Source: Meiothermus ruber DSM 1279 (GTDB taxonomy: Bacteria > Deinococcota > Deinococci > Deinococcales > Thermaceae). From it: a stretch of 64,000 nt of DNA. The notes beneath the pieces were generated by a model. The model saw nothing but the letters and a program-made list of their open reading frames with translations, ran no database searches and had not been told where the DNA came from. Location: positions 1,364,001-1,428,000 of the forward strand of contig NC_013946.1 of the NCBI RefSeq assembly GCF_000024425.1, in the 5' to 3' direction. Of the stretch, positions 20,519 to 30,002 are shown in pieces; the first letter of the stretch is position 1; every line of letters begins with the position of its first letter. The translations under genes were made by a program, and so were the position numbers.

Positions 20519-20746
20519 ATGAAAGAGAAAATTCACCCCAAGCTGGTTCCCTGCAAGATCATCTGCAACGGTGAGGTGGTCATGCAAACCTACAGCACCA
20601 AGCCCGAGATTCACGTGGAAGTCTGGAGCGGTAACCACCCCTTCTGGACGGGCCAGCAGCGCTTTGTGGATACCGAGGGCCGGGTTGAGAAATTCCAGAA
20701 GAAGTTCGGAGGAACCTACGGCAAAAAGGCCGCCTCGAAACGCTAA
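20519..20746 (+). CDS. rpmE: Ribosomal protein L31 lacking the zinc-ribbon cysteines
   Basis: 75 aa 50S subunit protein. The start ATG at 20519 follows AGGAGA; the frame's upstream extension lies in the promoter and is rejected. The sequence [20 protein letters not shown] and [20 protein letters not shown] is plainly L31. The positions that carry cysteines in zinc-binding L31 (ICGC and CSKCHPF in Thermus) read ICNG and WSGNHPF here, so at most two cysteines remain and the zinc site is lost. This makes it a zinc-independent (C-) form. A strong terminator follows. Confidence 0.93.
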   Translation: MKEKIHPKLVPCKIICNGEVVMQTYSTKPEIHVEVWSGNHPFWTGQQRFVDTEGRVEKFQKKFGGTYGKKAASKR

Positions 20747-20760
20747 TTGCTTGCATGAAA

Positions 20761-20799
20761 GGGCAGGTGGACGGGGTTCTACCTGCCCGATTGATTTTT
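20761..20799 (+). terminator. Intrinsic terminator after rpmE
   Basis: GGGCAGGT (20761-20768) pairs perfectly with ACCTGCCC (20781-20788); GATTGATTTTT follows. Confidence 0.75.
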
Positions 20800-20895
20800 G
20801 GGTAAATCGGCCCGCTCGGTGACAACGATTCACCTTACCGATAAAAACACAGCGCTTTTGGGCTTGCCAAGGGTAGGATATCCTAGGCTCCGGTT

Positions 20896-21504
20896 ATGAG
20901 CATGCCCCATCTTCCGCATCATCAGGGTTGGATAGAAGTCGTGGTTGGGCCGATGTTCTCCGGCAAGTCGGATGAACTGATTCGGCGTGTCAAGCGGGCC
21001 CTGATTGCCCGCCAGCGGGTGCTGGTATTTAAGCCGCGCCTGGATGACCGCTACCACGCCTCCGATGTCTTTAGCCACGACGGCCGACGGGCAGAGGCCA
21101 TCGCTGTGCGCGATGCCGCCGAGCTTAGGGCGCACCTATCCGACCCGCTGCCCGACGTGGTGGCCGTGGATGAGGCCCAGTTTTTTGATGCGGGCCTGGT
21201 GGCGCTGGTGTTGGAACTGGCGGATAGGGGGGTGCGGGTAATTTGTGCTGGCCTGGATATGGATTTTCGCGGTGAGCCGTTCGGCATCATGCCCCAATTG
21301 CTGGCCCGGGCCGAGTATGTGGAGAAGCTTTTTGCGGTGTGTCCGGTGTGTGGGGCCCCGGCAACCCGCACCCAGCGCTTTGTGAATGGCAAACCGGCCC
21401 GCTACGACGACCCGGTAATTCTGGTCGGCGCCAGCGAGGCCTACGAGCCGCGCTGCCGCAAGTGCCATACCGTGGTGACCAAAGAAGTACAGGAGATTCT
21501 TTAG
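20896..21504 (+). CDS. tdk: Thymidine kinase, type II
   Basis: 202 aa salvage kinase that phosphorylates thymidine. P-loop [26 protein letters not shown] Walker B-like motif ([14 protein letters not shown]), and lasso/zinc region with two Cys pairs ([11 protein letters not shown] and [11 protein letters not shown]). Length is normal for the TK1-like family. TAGGCT lies six bases before the ATG, so the transcript may be leaderless; a 12-bp palindrome TAGGATATCCTA overlaps the promoter area. Confidence 0.93.
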   Translation: MSMPHLPHHQGWIEVVVGPMFSGKSDELIRRVKRALIARQRVLVFKPRLDDRYHASDVFSHDGRRAEAIAVRDAAELRAHLSDPLPDVVAVDEAQFFDAGLVALVLELADRGVRVICAGLDMDFRGEPFGIMPQLLARAEYVEKLFAVCPVCGAPATRTQRFVNGKPARYDDPVILVGASEAYEPRCRKCHTVVTKEVQEIL

Positions 21505-21508
21505 ACTC

Positions 21509-21913
21509 CTATTTTTTGCCTCTGCGGGGGGTTTTACGTGCTTTTTGCAGCACCAGCTCGAGCACACCCCCCTTGAGTGAGGCCTGGGCGCTGCCCGGCA
21601 CAATGGCCTCGGGTAGGGTTAGGGTGCGGCGAAATGCCCCGGAGGGGCGTTCCTGGCGGTAGAACCCTCCTGGCTGGGGGTGGCGTATTCCGGCCAGGGT
21701 GATGGTCTGCCCCTCTTCCTTGAGCTCGAGGTCTTCGTTTTTCACGCCAGGCACATCCACCAAAATACGAAAATGATCGTTCTCATCAATTATATCGACC
21801 GCCGGCACCCACTCGCCCAGCGCTTCCTTGGAGGCGAACCGCCGCGAGAGCTCGTCGAGCTGCTGTCGAATGGTTTGCAGGCGTTCAAGCGCATCGAAGC
21901 GTTCAATGGTCAT
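21509..21913 (-). CDS. Small heat-shock protein, Hsp20/alpha-crystallin family
   Basis: 134 aa ATP-independent chaperone that holds unfolding proteins. The alpha-crystallin domain spans about residues 35-125: EWVPAVDIIDENDHFRILVD, VDVPGVKNEDLELKEEG, then the Arg-rich GAFRRTLTLP and the conserved GGVLELVLQK near the C-terminus. The tail ends with a basic stretch instead of a clear I-X-I motif. A TATTCT box lies seven bases before the ATG (leaderless geometry). It is divergent from miaA across 41 bp. Confidence 0.9.
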   Translation of the reverse strand: MTIERFDALERLQTIRQQLDELSRRFASKEALGEWVPAVDIIDENDHFRILVDVPGVKNEDLELKEEGQTITLAGIRHPQPGGFYRQERPSGAFRRTLTLPEAIVPGSAQASLKGGVLELVLQKARKTPRRGKK

Positions 21914-21954
21914 GGTCTCGAGAATATCATGACTTCGATTGGGGTAACTGAGCT

Positions 21955-22875
21955 ATGGATTGCGCTGCCCTGCCCATCATTCCAGTCCTGACCGGGCCTA
22001 CCGGAACCGGAAAAACCGAGCTGGCCTTGCGCCTGGGCAGGCTATTTCCCCTGGCGGTGATTTCGGCCGACGCCAGCATGGTCTACCGGGGGATGGATAT
22101 CGGCACGGCCAAGCCCAGCCAGGCCCAGCGTGAGGCGGTCAAGCACCACCTGATCGACGTGGTATGGCCAGACCAGCGCTTTAGCGTCACAGATTTTATT
22201 CACCTGGCCGAAGAGGCCATTCAGGAAACGCTGGCACAGGGCCAGGTGCCGCTGGTGGTGGGGGGTACCGGCTATTACATCCGCGCGCTTTCAGAGGGCA
22301 TGCATACGCTGCCCGAGCCCGATTCGGAAGTACAGGCGGAGCTCTGGAAACTCGTCGAAAGGCAGGGGATTGAACCCCTGCTCCAAGAGCTCGAGCGCGC
22401 CAGCCCCGAGGACGCCCAGCGGGTGCAGCGCAACCCCCGTCGTTTGGTGCGGGCTGTGGAGGTGCTGCGCCGTACCGGGCTGCCCCCGGCCCGGTTTCCT
22501 AAGCGCGTGCCCCGCTTCCGCTACCGCAAGCTGGTGCTGTGGCCTGACTGGGCCTGGCTCGAGCCCCGCCTGGAGCTACGGGTGGCGGGCATGTTTACAC
22601 AAGGCCTGGTGCAGGAGGTCGAAGGCTTGCTGGCTGCATACCCCCAGATGCCCACGGCGCTGCAGGGTATCGGCTACAAGGAGGTCGCCGGCTATTTGAG
22701 GGGTGCGTATGGCCTGGAAGAGGCGCGAAAAGCCATCATCCGCGCCACGCGGGCCTATGCCAAACGCCAGTACACCTGGTTTCGTAAAGAGCCCGGCGAG
22801 GTCACTTTCCTGCCGCACGGCGGCGACGAAGCCTGGCCGGGTGTGCTCGGCTGGTTTCGGCAGGCCCTCGAGTAA
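21955..22875 (+). CDS. miaA: tRNA dimethylallyltransferase
   Basis: 306 aa. Transfers a dimethylallyl group to N6 of A37 in tRNAs reading UNN codons. P-loop [17 protein letters not shown] at the N-terminus, [20 protein letters not shown] (the Gln of the usual DSxQxY is replaced by Met here), [27 protein letters not shown], and the C-terminal [14 protein letters not shown] and RYAKRQ-like [11 protein letters not shown] are visible. Length and order are normal. Confidence 0.94.
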   Translation: MDCAALPIIPVLTGPTGTGKTELALRLGRLFPLAVISADASMVYRGMDIGTAKPSQAQREAVKHHLIDVVWPDQRFSVTDFIHLAEEAIQETLAQGQVPLVVGGTGYYIRALSEGMHTLPEPDSEVQAELWKLVERQGIEPLLQELERASPEDAQRVQRNPRRLVRAVEVLRRTGLPPARFPKRVPRFRYRKLVLWPDWAWLEPRLELRVAGMFTQGLVQEVEGLLAAYPQMPTALQGIGYKEVAGYLRGAYGLEEARKAIIRATRAYAKRQYTWFRKEPGEVTFLPHGGDEAWPGVLGWFRQALE

Positions 22876-22887
22876 CAGCCATGCCTC

Positions 22888-23688
22888 CTAGGGGTGGGCC
22901 AGCCACTCCCTCAGCACCCGCAGGTTGTGGGCGTCTTCCTGTGCACCACGGGGGGTTTCCAGGATAAAGACCTTGTCGCGCAGCCTGGCATCCAGGGCAA
23001 AGCGGCGGAGTTCCGGCCCGATCCGGCCCTCCATTAGATTGGCGTGGTGGTCGATCTGGGCGCCCCGCTCGCCCACCGAGTCGTTGAGGTGAATTACCGG
23101 AACCCGCTCCAGGCCCACCAACCGCTCGAGCCCGTCCAGGGCCTCCTCGAGGTGATACCCTGCGGCAAAGGCGTGGCAGGTATCGAAGCAAACCCCCAGC
23201 CGGGTGCCCTCGATCATCTGGGCCAGGGTATCCAGGCGAGCCCCCAGTTTTTCGCCGCCTCCGGCGGTGTTCTCCAGAAGCAGGCGGGGCCCGCTTTGAC
23301 TTAGCTGGGCCAGCTCGAGCGCCCGGAGGGCGTTGGCCCGGGCTGTCTGGGCCGATCCCGAGCCTGGGTGTACCACCACATACTGGGCCCCCAGCGCCTG
23401 GGCTTTGGCCAGATCGTCGGCCAGGCTGAAAACGCTTTTTTGCCCTAGCTCGCCTTCGGCAGCCAGGTTTACCAGGTAGGAGGCGTGAATGACTGTGGGC
23501 AGACCACCCAGGTTTTCCTTTCGGGCCCTGAAGCCCTCTACTTCACCCGGTTTGAGGTTGCGCGTTTTCCAACTGCGCGGGCTCTTGGCGAAAATCTGGA
23601 CGGCGCCAAGCCCCAGCAGCTCGGCTTCCTGGGCTGCGCCGGCGATGCCGAGTTTGCCGGCGATGGACATATGAAAACCGTACTTCAC
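22888..23688 (-). CDS. nfo: Endonuclease IV (AP endonuclease)
   Basis: 266 aa Zn-dependent apurinic/apyrimidinic endonuclease for base excision repair. The TIM-barrel metal ligands appear in order: [87 protein letters not shown] and FILETPRG. The start is GTG at 23688, overlapping the rlpA stop (GTGA), so it is the last gene of a pepP-rlpA-nfo operon. Confidence 0.94.
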   Translation of the reverse strand: MKYGFHMSIAGKLGIAGAAQEAELLGLGAVQIFAKSPRSWKTRNLKPGEVEGFRARKENLGGLPTVIHASYLVNLAAEGELGQKSVFSLADDLAKAQALGAQYVVVHPGSGSAQTARANALRALELAQLSQSGPRLLLENTAGGGEKLGARLDTLAQMIEGTRLGVCFDTCHAFAAGYHLEEALDGLERLVGLERVPVIHLNDSVGERGAQIDHHANLMEGRIGPELRRFALDARLRDKVFILETPRGAQEDAHNLRVLREWLAHP

Positions 23689-24284
23689 TTAAGCCACTCC
23701 ACTCGTACCAGCACAACCCCGCTTTGGTGCATCCCGATCAGGCGGGCAGCAGCATAAGATAGGTCGATAATGCGGCCCCGGATGTGAGGGCCCCGGTCGT
23801 TGATCCGAACCACCACGCTCTTGCCGTTTTGCAGGTTGGTCACGCGCACCTGCGCATTGAAGGGCAGGGTGCGGTGGGCTGCGGTCAGATGGTATTTGTT
23901 GAAACGCTCGCCGCTGGCGGTGCGGCGCCCATGAAAGCGCGCCCCATACCAAGAGGCCAGGCCCTGTTGAACCAGTCGAGGGGCGGGGGTGCGCACTTCC
24001 AGCGGGGCTTTTGGCAGGGGTAGAAAGACCCATGCGGGGGGTTCTTCGGTGGGTTCGGGTAGTGGAAGAACTTCCAGGTTCATGGGATCCCAGGCCGAGG
24101 TTGGAATGTTGAGCTGCAGACCCGCTGGTAATGGGTCTTGAATCAGCCCGTTGAGCAGTATCAGCTCGGACACGCTCACCTGAAACAGCCGCGCGATGCG
24201 CTCGAGGGTGTCACCTGGTTGCACCACATAGCCCTGGGCCCAGGCCAGACCGCCCAGCAGCAGCAGCGATAGCCAGCGCTTCAT
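23685..24284 (-). CDS. LysM and RlpA-like domain exported protein
   Basis: 199 aa envelope protein. The signal peptide ([18 protein letters not shown]) is followed by a LysM repeat ([20 protein letters not shown], residues ~19-62), a Pro-rich linker, and a C-terminal double-psi beta-barrel of the RlpA type starting at [20 protein letters not shown] and including [20 protein letters not shown]. RlpA proteins bind or cleave peptidoglycan glycan strands; the conserved Asp in NDRGP is present. It overlaps pepP upstream and nfo downstream by 4 nt each. Confidence 0.85.
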   Translation of the reverse strand: MKRWLSLLLLGGLAWAQGYVVQPGDTLERIARLFQVSVSELILLNGLIQDPLPAGLQLNIPTSAWDPMNLEVLPLPEPTEEPPAWVFLPLPKAPLEVRTPAPRLVQQGLASWYGARFHGRRTASGERFNKYHLTAAHRTLPFNAQVRVTNLQNGKSVVVRINDRGPHIRGRIIDLSYAAARLIGMHQSGVVLVRVEWLK

Positions 24285-25324
24285 AGCTCCATCAGATGCT
24301 TTGGGCTTCTGGATAGCACCTCGTGGCCCTGCTCGGTGACCAGCACCAGGTCTTCGATACGGCAGCCGCCGAGGCCCGGGATGTAGACGCCGGGCTCAAT
24401 GGTTATCACCTGGTTGACCTCGAGGACATCCTCCGAAGCCTGGCTCAGGCTGGGGGCTTCGTGTATGAACAAGCCCACCCCATGCCCCAGGCTGTGGGTG
24501 AAGTGTTCCCCGTAGCCAAGCTGCTTTAGATGCGCTCGAGCCAGTGTGTCCAGCTCGCGACCGGTTTTGCCGGGGGCGACGGCCTCCAGCGCCAGGGTCT
24601 GGGCTTCCAGCACGGCCTGGTAGATGCTGCGCAACTCGTTCGAGACCTGGCCCACCGCCACCGTACGGGTCATATCGGAGCAGTAGCCCCCAATCACACA
24701 GCCGAAATCCAGCGTAACCAATTCCCCCGCCTGGATAATGCGGTTGCTGGCGCCCCCGTGGGGCATGGCGCTGCGTTCCCCCGAGGCCACGGTGGTGCTA
24801 AAAGCCAGCCCTTCGGAACCATTTTTCCGCAGGAAGAACTCCAGCTCGAGGGCCACCTCAATTTCCCGTACCCCTGGCTTGATGTAGGGCAGAATGTGGG
24901 AGAAACCCTGATCAGCCAGATGGGCCGCCCGCCGGATCTGCTCAATTTCCTGGGGGCTTTTTCGGCGGCGCAGCCGTTCAAAGACACCGCTGGTGGGTAC
25001 GAACTCGAGGTCCGGGAAATCCTGCCGGAACCCCTCCAGGGCAGCCACGCTCAGGTGTTCGGCCTCGATGCCCACCCGGCCCCGGAAAAACTCGGCTAGC
25101 AGCTTGTTCATCTCGGCACGGTTGAGCAGGATGCGGTATGGGAAGCGCTGTTGGGCGGCCTCTACCAGATAGCGGCCGTCGGTGATAAGGGTGGGGCCGT
25201 CCTGGGTAATGACCACTTTGGCATCCTTGCCCTCTACGAAACCAGATAGGTAGCGCACGTTGTGGGGGTTGGAGACAAAAAACGCGTCGAGGTTCAGATC
25301 GGCAAGCAAACCTTGAAAGTCCAC
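24281..25324 (-). CDS. Xaa-Pro aminopeptidase / M24 metallopeptidase
   Basis: 347 aa, creatinase-like N-terminal domain plus a pita-bread M24B catalytic domain. The metal ligands are recognisable: [20 protein letters not shown] (two Asp), [15 protein letters not shown] (His), [15 protein letters not shown] (Glu) and CRIEDLVLV (Glu). It would remove N-terminal residues before proline. The start is GTG at 25324, with TAAAGT seven bases upstream and no SD, implying a leaderless operon mRNA. It heads the pepP-rlpA-nfo operon. Confidence 0.9.
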   Translation of the reverse strand: MDFQGLLADLNLDAFFVSNPHNVRYLSGFVEGKDAKVVITQDGPTLITDGRYLVEAAQQRFPYRILLNRAEMNKLLAEFFRGRVGIEAEHLSVAALEGFRQDFPDLEFVPTSGVFERLRRRKSPQEIEQIRRAAHLADQGFSHILPYIKPGVREIEVALELEFFLRKNGSEGLAFSTTVASGERSAMPHGGASNRIIQAGELVTLDFGCVIGGYCSDMTRTVAVGQVSNELRSIYQAVLEAQTLALEAVAPGKTGRELDTLARAHLKQLGYGEHFTHSLGHGVGLFIHEAPSLSQASEDVLEVNQVITIEPGVYIPGLGGCRIEDLVLVTEQGHEVLSRSPKHLMEL

Positions 25325-25367
25325 GAGGGGAACTTTACCCTACCGGGCTGTTTCTGGGCGAATACTG

Positions 25368-25393
25368 TTTTCACAAAGTGATTATCGTGAAAA
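25368..25393. promoter_or_regulatory. 26-bp inverted repeat between divergent genes
   Basis: TTTTCAC (25368-25374), 12-nt spacer, GTGAAAA (25387-25393): perfect 7-bp arms in the 123-bp region between pepP and the exported protein gene at 25448. AT-rich and well placed for a regulator site serving either gene. Confidence 0.45.
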
Positions 25394-25447
25394 GCTCTAC
25401 ATAAACTCATAGAAACAAAACCGCTTCGTGCTAAGGTCATCGGCAGG

Positions 25448-26191
25448 ATGATCAAGCGTATAGCTGCTTTGGCGTGGATGGTTGGGCTGGGCCTGGCATG
25501 GGCCCAGGTTTCACCCGAGGCCGCGCAGCTCCTCGAGCGCGCGCGCAGCGTTCTAGGGGGTGCGGCCCTGGCTAACCTCAACACCTATCGTGAGGTGACG
25601 ACCAATATCTACTACCTGCCCGACGGTAAAGAGGAGAGCCGCATCGTAACCTTGCTGCTGGTGGACTTTAGCAACCGGCGCGTCCGCCTTGAGCTTTACG
25701 ACCCCGAGAGCCTGGGCTCCTCCAACCCCATCCCGCTGGCTTTGCAGCAGTACAGTCCCCAGGAAAGCTTCTTTTGGAGCCGCGAGACCTCCTTGAGGCC
25801 CCTTCCACAGAATCAGCGGGAGATTTTGCGCTCGAGCCTCTACACCGGCTGGCTGGGCCTCAAATATGGCAGCAGCAATCGGGAGCGGGCCAGCGTGACC
25901 CCGGGCAGCCTACGAAACCAGGCCGGACGCCTGCTTACCGTGAGCACCCAGGGCTGGGTCAGCACCTACCTGCTCAACCCCGATGGGCTGTTGCTGGGTG
26001 AGCGCCTGGATATTCCGGGCGTGGGCGAAAGCATCACCTTTTTCACCAACTACCGATCGGTGCAGGGGGTGCGCCTACCGCACAATTGGGAGAACTACGT
26101 GGGGGGTGTGCTGGCGGCGCGGGGTGAGGTGATGGAGGTGGAAATCAACCCCGTTCTGGGCGAGGTCGATTTTTTCAAACCGGCCCGCTAG
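25448..26191 (+). CDS. Exported protein, outer-membrane lipoprotein-sorting-like
   Basis: 247 aa. Signal peptide (MIKRIAALAWMVGLGLAWAQ), then a beta-rich domain whose early part, EAAQLLERARSVLGGAALAN followed by REVTTNIYYLPDGKEESRIV, and the closing FTNYRSVQGVRLPHNWENYV resemble LolA/LppX-like lipid-binding folds and DUF-type envelope proteins. No cysteine lipobox, so probably soluble in the periplasm. Function unknown. Confidence 0.7.
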   Translation: MIKRIAALAWMVGLGLAWAQVSPEAAQLLERARSVLGGAALANLNTYREVTTNIYYLPDGKEESRIVTLLLVDFSNRRVRLELYDPESLGSSNPIPLALQQYSPQESFFWSRETSLRPLPQNQREILRSSLYTGWLGLKYGSSNRERASVTPGSLRNQAGRLLTVSTQGWVSTYLLNPDGLLLGERLDIPGVGESITFFTNYRSVQGVRLPHNWENYVGGVLAARGEVMEVEINPVLGEVDFFKPAR

Positions 26192-26329
26192 TGCTTGCTG
26201 CTTTGAACCTTCTCGCGGCGCGGCCTTTGGTGCGACTTTTTTGATTCTCGTAGCGAATGATGAAAATTGCCCCAGACCTGTGGGGCCATCGATTTTGTCG
26301 CCGCTTTGCTGTGCCTTGGGGGCCCGGTA

Positions 26330-26366
26330 AAGCGGTTCCTGCCGGGCCTACCAGCAGGAACCGCTT
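26330..26366 (-). terminator. Strong hairpin downstream of ileS
   Basis: AAGCGGTTCCTGC (26330-26342) and GCAGGAACCGCTT (26354-26366) form a perfect 13-bp stem with an 11-nt loop, 6 bp past the ileS stop. On the minus strand the stem ends in CTTTACC, so the T run is short; the stem could also stop convergent transcription. Confidence 0.65.
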
Positions 26367-26371
26367 CAGCC

Positions 26372-29300
26372 CTAGGCCTTGCTCAGACCAAACTTGACGG
26401 AGCCCTCTTCGTCGGACAGCTCGGTGATGAAACCGGCCGGTTCGCCTGGCTCCAGGGAAAGGGCCAGGGTTTCTTCCTGAAGCCTCGAGCCAAACCTAGC
26501 CAAGGACTGCGCGTACTTGCCCTCGGCCTGGTAGGTTAGATGGATGCGATCCGAAACGTTCAGGCCCATATCCTTACGGGCTTGCTGCACCAGCCGGATC
26601 AGGTCGCGGCTGAGCCCCTCGAGCAGCAAGTCTTCATCGAGGCGAACCTCGAGCGCCGCCATATAACCCCCCTCCTCCTGGGCAGCAAAGCCCTCGGGCG
26701 AGAGGGCCTCGAGCAGCACCTCCGCAGGCTCCAGCACGATGCGCTCGCCCTCGAGCTCCAGGCTCAAACCCCGCCCTGCTTTGAGGGTTTGCGCCACCAT
26801 CTGGCTATCGAGCTCGGCCAGGGCGGCCCGGATGGCCGGAACCCGCTTGCCATACTTCTTGCCCAGCAGCGGGAGGTTGGGGAGCACCCGGTAGGTTAGC
26901 AACTCCTCGCCCAGGCCCAGCACCTCTACCTGCTTCACGTTCAGCTCTTCCGCAATTTCATCGGCAAAGCGGCGCAGACCGGCCAGCTCGGCCTCGCTGG
27001 GGGCGGTGACCAGCACCCTGGGCAAGGGCATGCGGGTCTTGATGCCGCTGGTGGCTCGAGCCCCTCGAGCCAGGCCCACAACCCTCACCACCGCACCCAT
27101 CTGGGTTAGAAGCGTCGAGTCAATCAGATCGGAATTGGCCTGGGGCCAGTCCGAAAGGTGCACCGACTCGGGGGCCTCGGGCTGAATCGAGCGCACCAGG
27201 TTTTGCCACAGGGCCTCGGCGATAAACGGCGTGAACGGTGCGGCGAGCTGGGTCACCGTGACCAGGGCCTCCCACAGGGTGGCATAGGCCGATTCGCGGT
27301 CGGCGGGGTTCTCGTTTTTCCAGAAGCGCCGGCGGTTGCGCCGCACGTACCAGTTGGATAGCTCCTCCACAAACTGCTCGAGGGCTTTGCCGGCCCCCCG
27401 GGCGTCGTAAGCATCCAGGGCAGCCGTGACCTGCTGGATGAGCTGTTGCTGGCGGGCTACCAGCCACCGATCCATCTCGGGACGCTCCTGCACAGCGGGG
27501 CGCTGGTTCAGGTTGGGCCTGTCTAGGTTGGCGTACAGCACAAAGAAACCGTACACATTCCACAAAGTGCCCAGAAAACCCCGCTGGGCCTCCTGCACCA
27601 GGCGCTCGGAGAAGCGCTTTTGCTCCCCTGGTTCCGAACCGGTGAACAGATACCAGCGCACCGCGTCGGCCCCGTACTTGTCGAACATGGGCAGGGGCTC
27701 CACCACGTTGCCCTTGCTTTTGGACATCTTGTGGCCCTTCTCGTCCACCAGGTGGCCCAGGCAGATGACGTTTTTGAAGCAGGGCTGGTCGTACAGCAAG
27801 GTCGAGATGGCGTGCAACGAGTAGAACCAGCCGCGGGTCTGGTCGATGGCCTCGCAGATGTAGTCGGCGGGGAAGTGCTTGCGCCACAGCTCGAAGTTGG
27901 CCTCAAAGCCGGGCAGCGGCTTGCCGTCCTGGTCAACCATCAGGTGCCACTGGGCGTAGGGCATGGCCCCCGAGTCGAACCAGACGTCGAGCACCTCCGG
28001 CACCCGGCGGAAGGTTTTGCCGTTTTTGACAAAGGTAATTTCATCCACGTAGGGGCGGTGCAGGTCGAGGTCGCTCAAGTCGCGGCCGACCAGCTCGGAA
28101 AGCTCCCGCACGCTGCCCACGCAGATGTACTCCGAGCCATCCTCCGAGACCCAGAAGGGCAGCGGCGTGCCCCAGTAGCGCTCGCGGCTGATGGCCCAGT
28201 CCACGTTGTCCTTGAGCCAGTTGCCGAAGCGGCCGTGCTTGATGTGCTCGGGAATCCAGTGGATTTTCTCGTTGTTGTCGTACAGGGCCTGGCGGAAGTT
28301 GGAGGTTTTGATGTACCAGCTCGGCTTGGCGAAGTACAGGATGGGGTCGCCGGTGCGGTCGTGGAAGGGGTAGCGGTGGCGGATCTGCCCGGCATGGTAC
28401 AGCAACCCGCGCTCCTTCATGATGCGGATCAAGCCCTTATCAGCATCTTTGAAAAACTTGCCGCGCTCGTCGGTAACCTGCATCAGGCCGTACTCGTTGG
28501 TGCCAAAGAGCAAGGGCGTGCCGTATTGGCGGGCCAGCTCCAGGTCTTCAGCCCCGTAGACTGGGGCCTCGTGGGCAATCCCCGAGCCGTCCTCGGCGCT
28601 CACGAAGTCGGCCAGGGCGATAAAGTGCATCACCGGCCGGCCATCGGGGCGCTTTTCCCCTTGCTGCTGTACCACGCCCAGCTCCACGCACACCTCGGGG
28701 AAGGGGGGGGTGTACTCCCACCACTCCAGATCGGCGCCCTTGAGGTGTGCGATCACCTCGAGCTCCTCCTTGTGCAGCTCTTTGAGCCGCTCCACCGCCT
28801 CGGTGGCAAAAATCAGGTGGCCCACCGAGGGCGACCGTACCACGGCGTAGTCCATCGCTGGGTTCACAGCGGCCATGGTGTTGGAGGGCAGCGTCCAGGG
28901 GGTGGTGGTCCAGACCAGAATAGCCAGGTTTTCTAAATCCTCGAGCCGCACCCCCTGGGCCTGGAGTTTTTCCCGTACCGCGGGCGGGGTGGTCTCGAGC
29001 TTCAAGGGGAAGCGCACATACACGCTGGGGTCGTCCACTTCCCGATAACCATCGGCAATCTCGTTTTGCGAGAGGGTGGTGGAGATGCGGGGCGAGAGCG
29101 GCACCACCTTGTAGTCCTGCACCACCATGCCCTTATCCCACATGCGCTTGAGCAGGTTCCAGACCGACTCGATGTAGGAGTTGTGGTAGGTCACGTAGGC
29201 GTTCTCGAGGTCCAGCCACATGCCCATGCGCTCGGTGAAGTAGTTCCAGTCCTCGATATTGGCGAAAACCCACTCCCGGCACTGCTTGGTAAACTCGGCG

Positions 29301-29653
29301 ATCTCCTGGCTGTTCAGGGCTTTGCGGCCCAGCACGCCCAGCTTTTTCTCCACCGCAATCTCTACCGGCAGGCCGTGGGTGTCCCAGCCCCCCTTGCGGG
29401 TGACATGGTAGCCCTGCATGGTTTTGTAGCGGGGGAAGATGTCCTTGAAGCTGCGGGCCAGCACATGGTGCATGGCTGGCTTGCCGTTGGCGGTGGGGGG
29501 GCCTTCGTAAAAGACAAACTCGCCCTTGGGTGCGGCTTTTCGATCCGACTTGGCAAAAATTTGATTCTCACGCCAAAAAGCCAGTACAGCTTCTTCCAGT
29601 TTGGGGAAATTGGTCTCGGTCACCTCTTGAAACAGCTTTTTTTCCTCCACCAT
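26372..29653 (-). CDS. ileS: Isoleucyl-tRNA synthetase (eukaryote-like type)
   Basis: Class Ia synthetase, 1093 aa. The HIGH region is GPPTANGKPAMHHVLARSFK, the core GGWDTHGLPVEIAVEKKLG, the editing domain includes TTTPWTLPSNTMAA, and KMSKS is at residues 642-646 (KGHKMSKSKGNVVEP). The signature fits the long, eukaryote-like IleRS class also found in Thermus. Where Thermus has a CPRCGTPLS zinc motif this protein reads SPRISTTLSQ, so that cysteine pair is gone. The open frame extends to 29794, but this lies within the T-box; ATG at 29653 (MVEEKKLFQEV), with AAAGGAA upstream, is the start. Confidence 0.96.
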   Translation of the reverse strand: MVEEKKLFQEVTETNFPKLEEAVLAFWRENQIFAKSDRKAAPKGEFVFYEGPPTANGKPAMHHVLARSFKDIFPRYKTMQGYHVTRKGGWDTHGLPVEIAVEKKLGVLGRKALNSQEIAEFTKQCREWVFANIEDWNYFTERMGMWLDLENAYVTYHNSYIESVWNLLKRMWDKGMVVQDYKVVPLSPRISTTLSQNEIADGYREVDDPSVYVRFPLKLETTPPAVREKLQAQGVRLEDLENLAILVWTTTPWTLPSNTMAAVNPAMDYAVVRSPSVGHLIFATEAVERLKELHKEELEVIAHLKGADLEWWEYTPPFPEVCVELGVVQQQGEKRPDGRPVMHFIALADFVSAEDGSGIAHEAPVYGAEDLELARQYGTPLLFGTNEYGLMQVTDERGKFFKDADKGLIRIMKERGLLYHAGQIRHRYPFHDRTGDPILYFAKPSWYIKTSNFRQALYDNNEKIHWIPEHIKHGRFGNWLKDNVDWAISRERYWGTPLPFWVSEDGSEYICVGSVRELSELVGRDLSDLDLHRPYVDEITFVKNGKTFRRVPEVLDVWFDSGAMPYAQWHLMVDQDGKPLPGFEANFELWRKHFPADYICEAIDQTRGWFYSLHAISTLLYDQPCFKNVICLGHLVDEKGHKMSKSKGNVVEPLPMFDKYGADAVRWYLFTGSEPGEQKRFSERLVQEAQRGFLGTLWNVYGFFVLYANLDRPNLNQRPAVQERPEMDRWLVARQQQLIQQVTAALDAYDARGAGKALEQFVEELSNWYVRRNRRRFWKNENPADRESAYATLWEALVTVTQLAAPFTPFIAEALWQNLVRSIQPEAPESVHLSDWPQANSDLIDSTLLTQMGAVVRVVGLARGARATSGIKTRMPLPRVLVTAPSEAELAGLRRFADEIAEELNVKQVEVLGLGEELLTYRVLPNLPLLGKKYGKRVPAIRAALAELDSQMVAQTLKAGRGLSLELEGERIVLEPAEVLLEALSPEGFAAQEEGGYMAALEVRLDEDLLLEGLSRDLIRLVQQARKDMGLNVSDRIHLTYQAEGKYAQSLARFGSRLQEETLALSLEPGEPAGFITELSDEEGSVKFGLSKA

Positions 29654-29682
29654 AACCTGGTTCCTTTCTGAGGGCGGGTCAC

Positions 29683-29980
29683 AAATAAAAACCGCCCGAC
29701 CTGTGACCCAAAGTTCCTCAGGTGCGGACGAGAAGCTCGGCTCGAGGTTTCCCGCGTTACCACCGCACTTCCTGAATATCGCCGATGCTCGCAACAGCTT
29801 CTTCGACTTTATTCAGGCCCTCATCTGCGCTGTTCCGGGCGCACCCGCTGGGTTCTACTCAGGCCCGCTGGCCCTTTCTTCCCAGGCTGCCTGGGGTGAT
29901 CCTCGGCTTTCAGGTTGCCGCCTGGCTCACACCCTCCCAGGCTCGCTGTATGGGCTTTGAAAGCCTACCTGTCCCCAGCT
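29683..29980 (-). promoter_or_regulatory. T-box riboswitch of ileS, specifier AUC
   Basis: Minus-strand leader RNA. Stem I base: CTGGGG (29978-29973) pairs with CCCCAG (29896-29891). Directly before the latter is the codon AUC (29900-29898) followed by A, the expected specifier position, so the cognate tRNA is Ile. Another stem, CCTGAATA/TATTCAGG (29817-29771), precedes the T-box GTGCGGTGGTAACGCGGG (29768-29751), whose UGGU would pair with the tRNA ACCA end. The antiterminator GTGCGG:CCGCAC uses 29727-29722, which the alternative terminator CCGC-ACCTG:CAGGT-cgg-GCGG also needs, followed by TTTTTATTT (29691-29683). Confidence 0.85.
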
Positions 29981-30002
29981 CTTTACACCGGCTGAAGCCT
30001 GT

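Noticed and set aside
27620-28936. 438-codon plus-strand frame over ileS
   Set aside because: Antisense shadow of the synthetase.
29654-29794. N-terminal extension of ileS to 29794
   Set aside because: It would translate the T-box expression platform; ATG at 29653 has an SD and conserved N-terminus.
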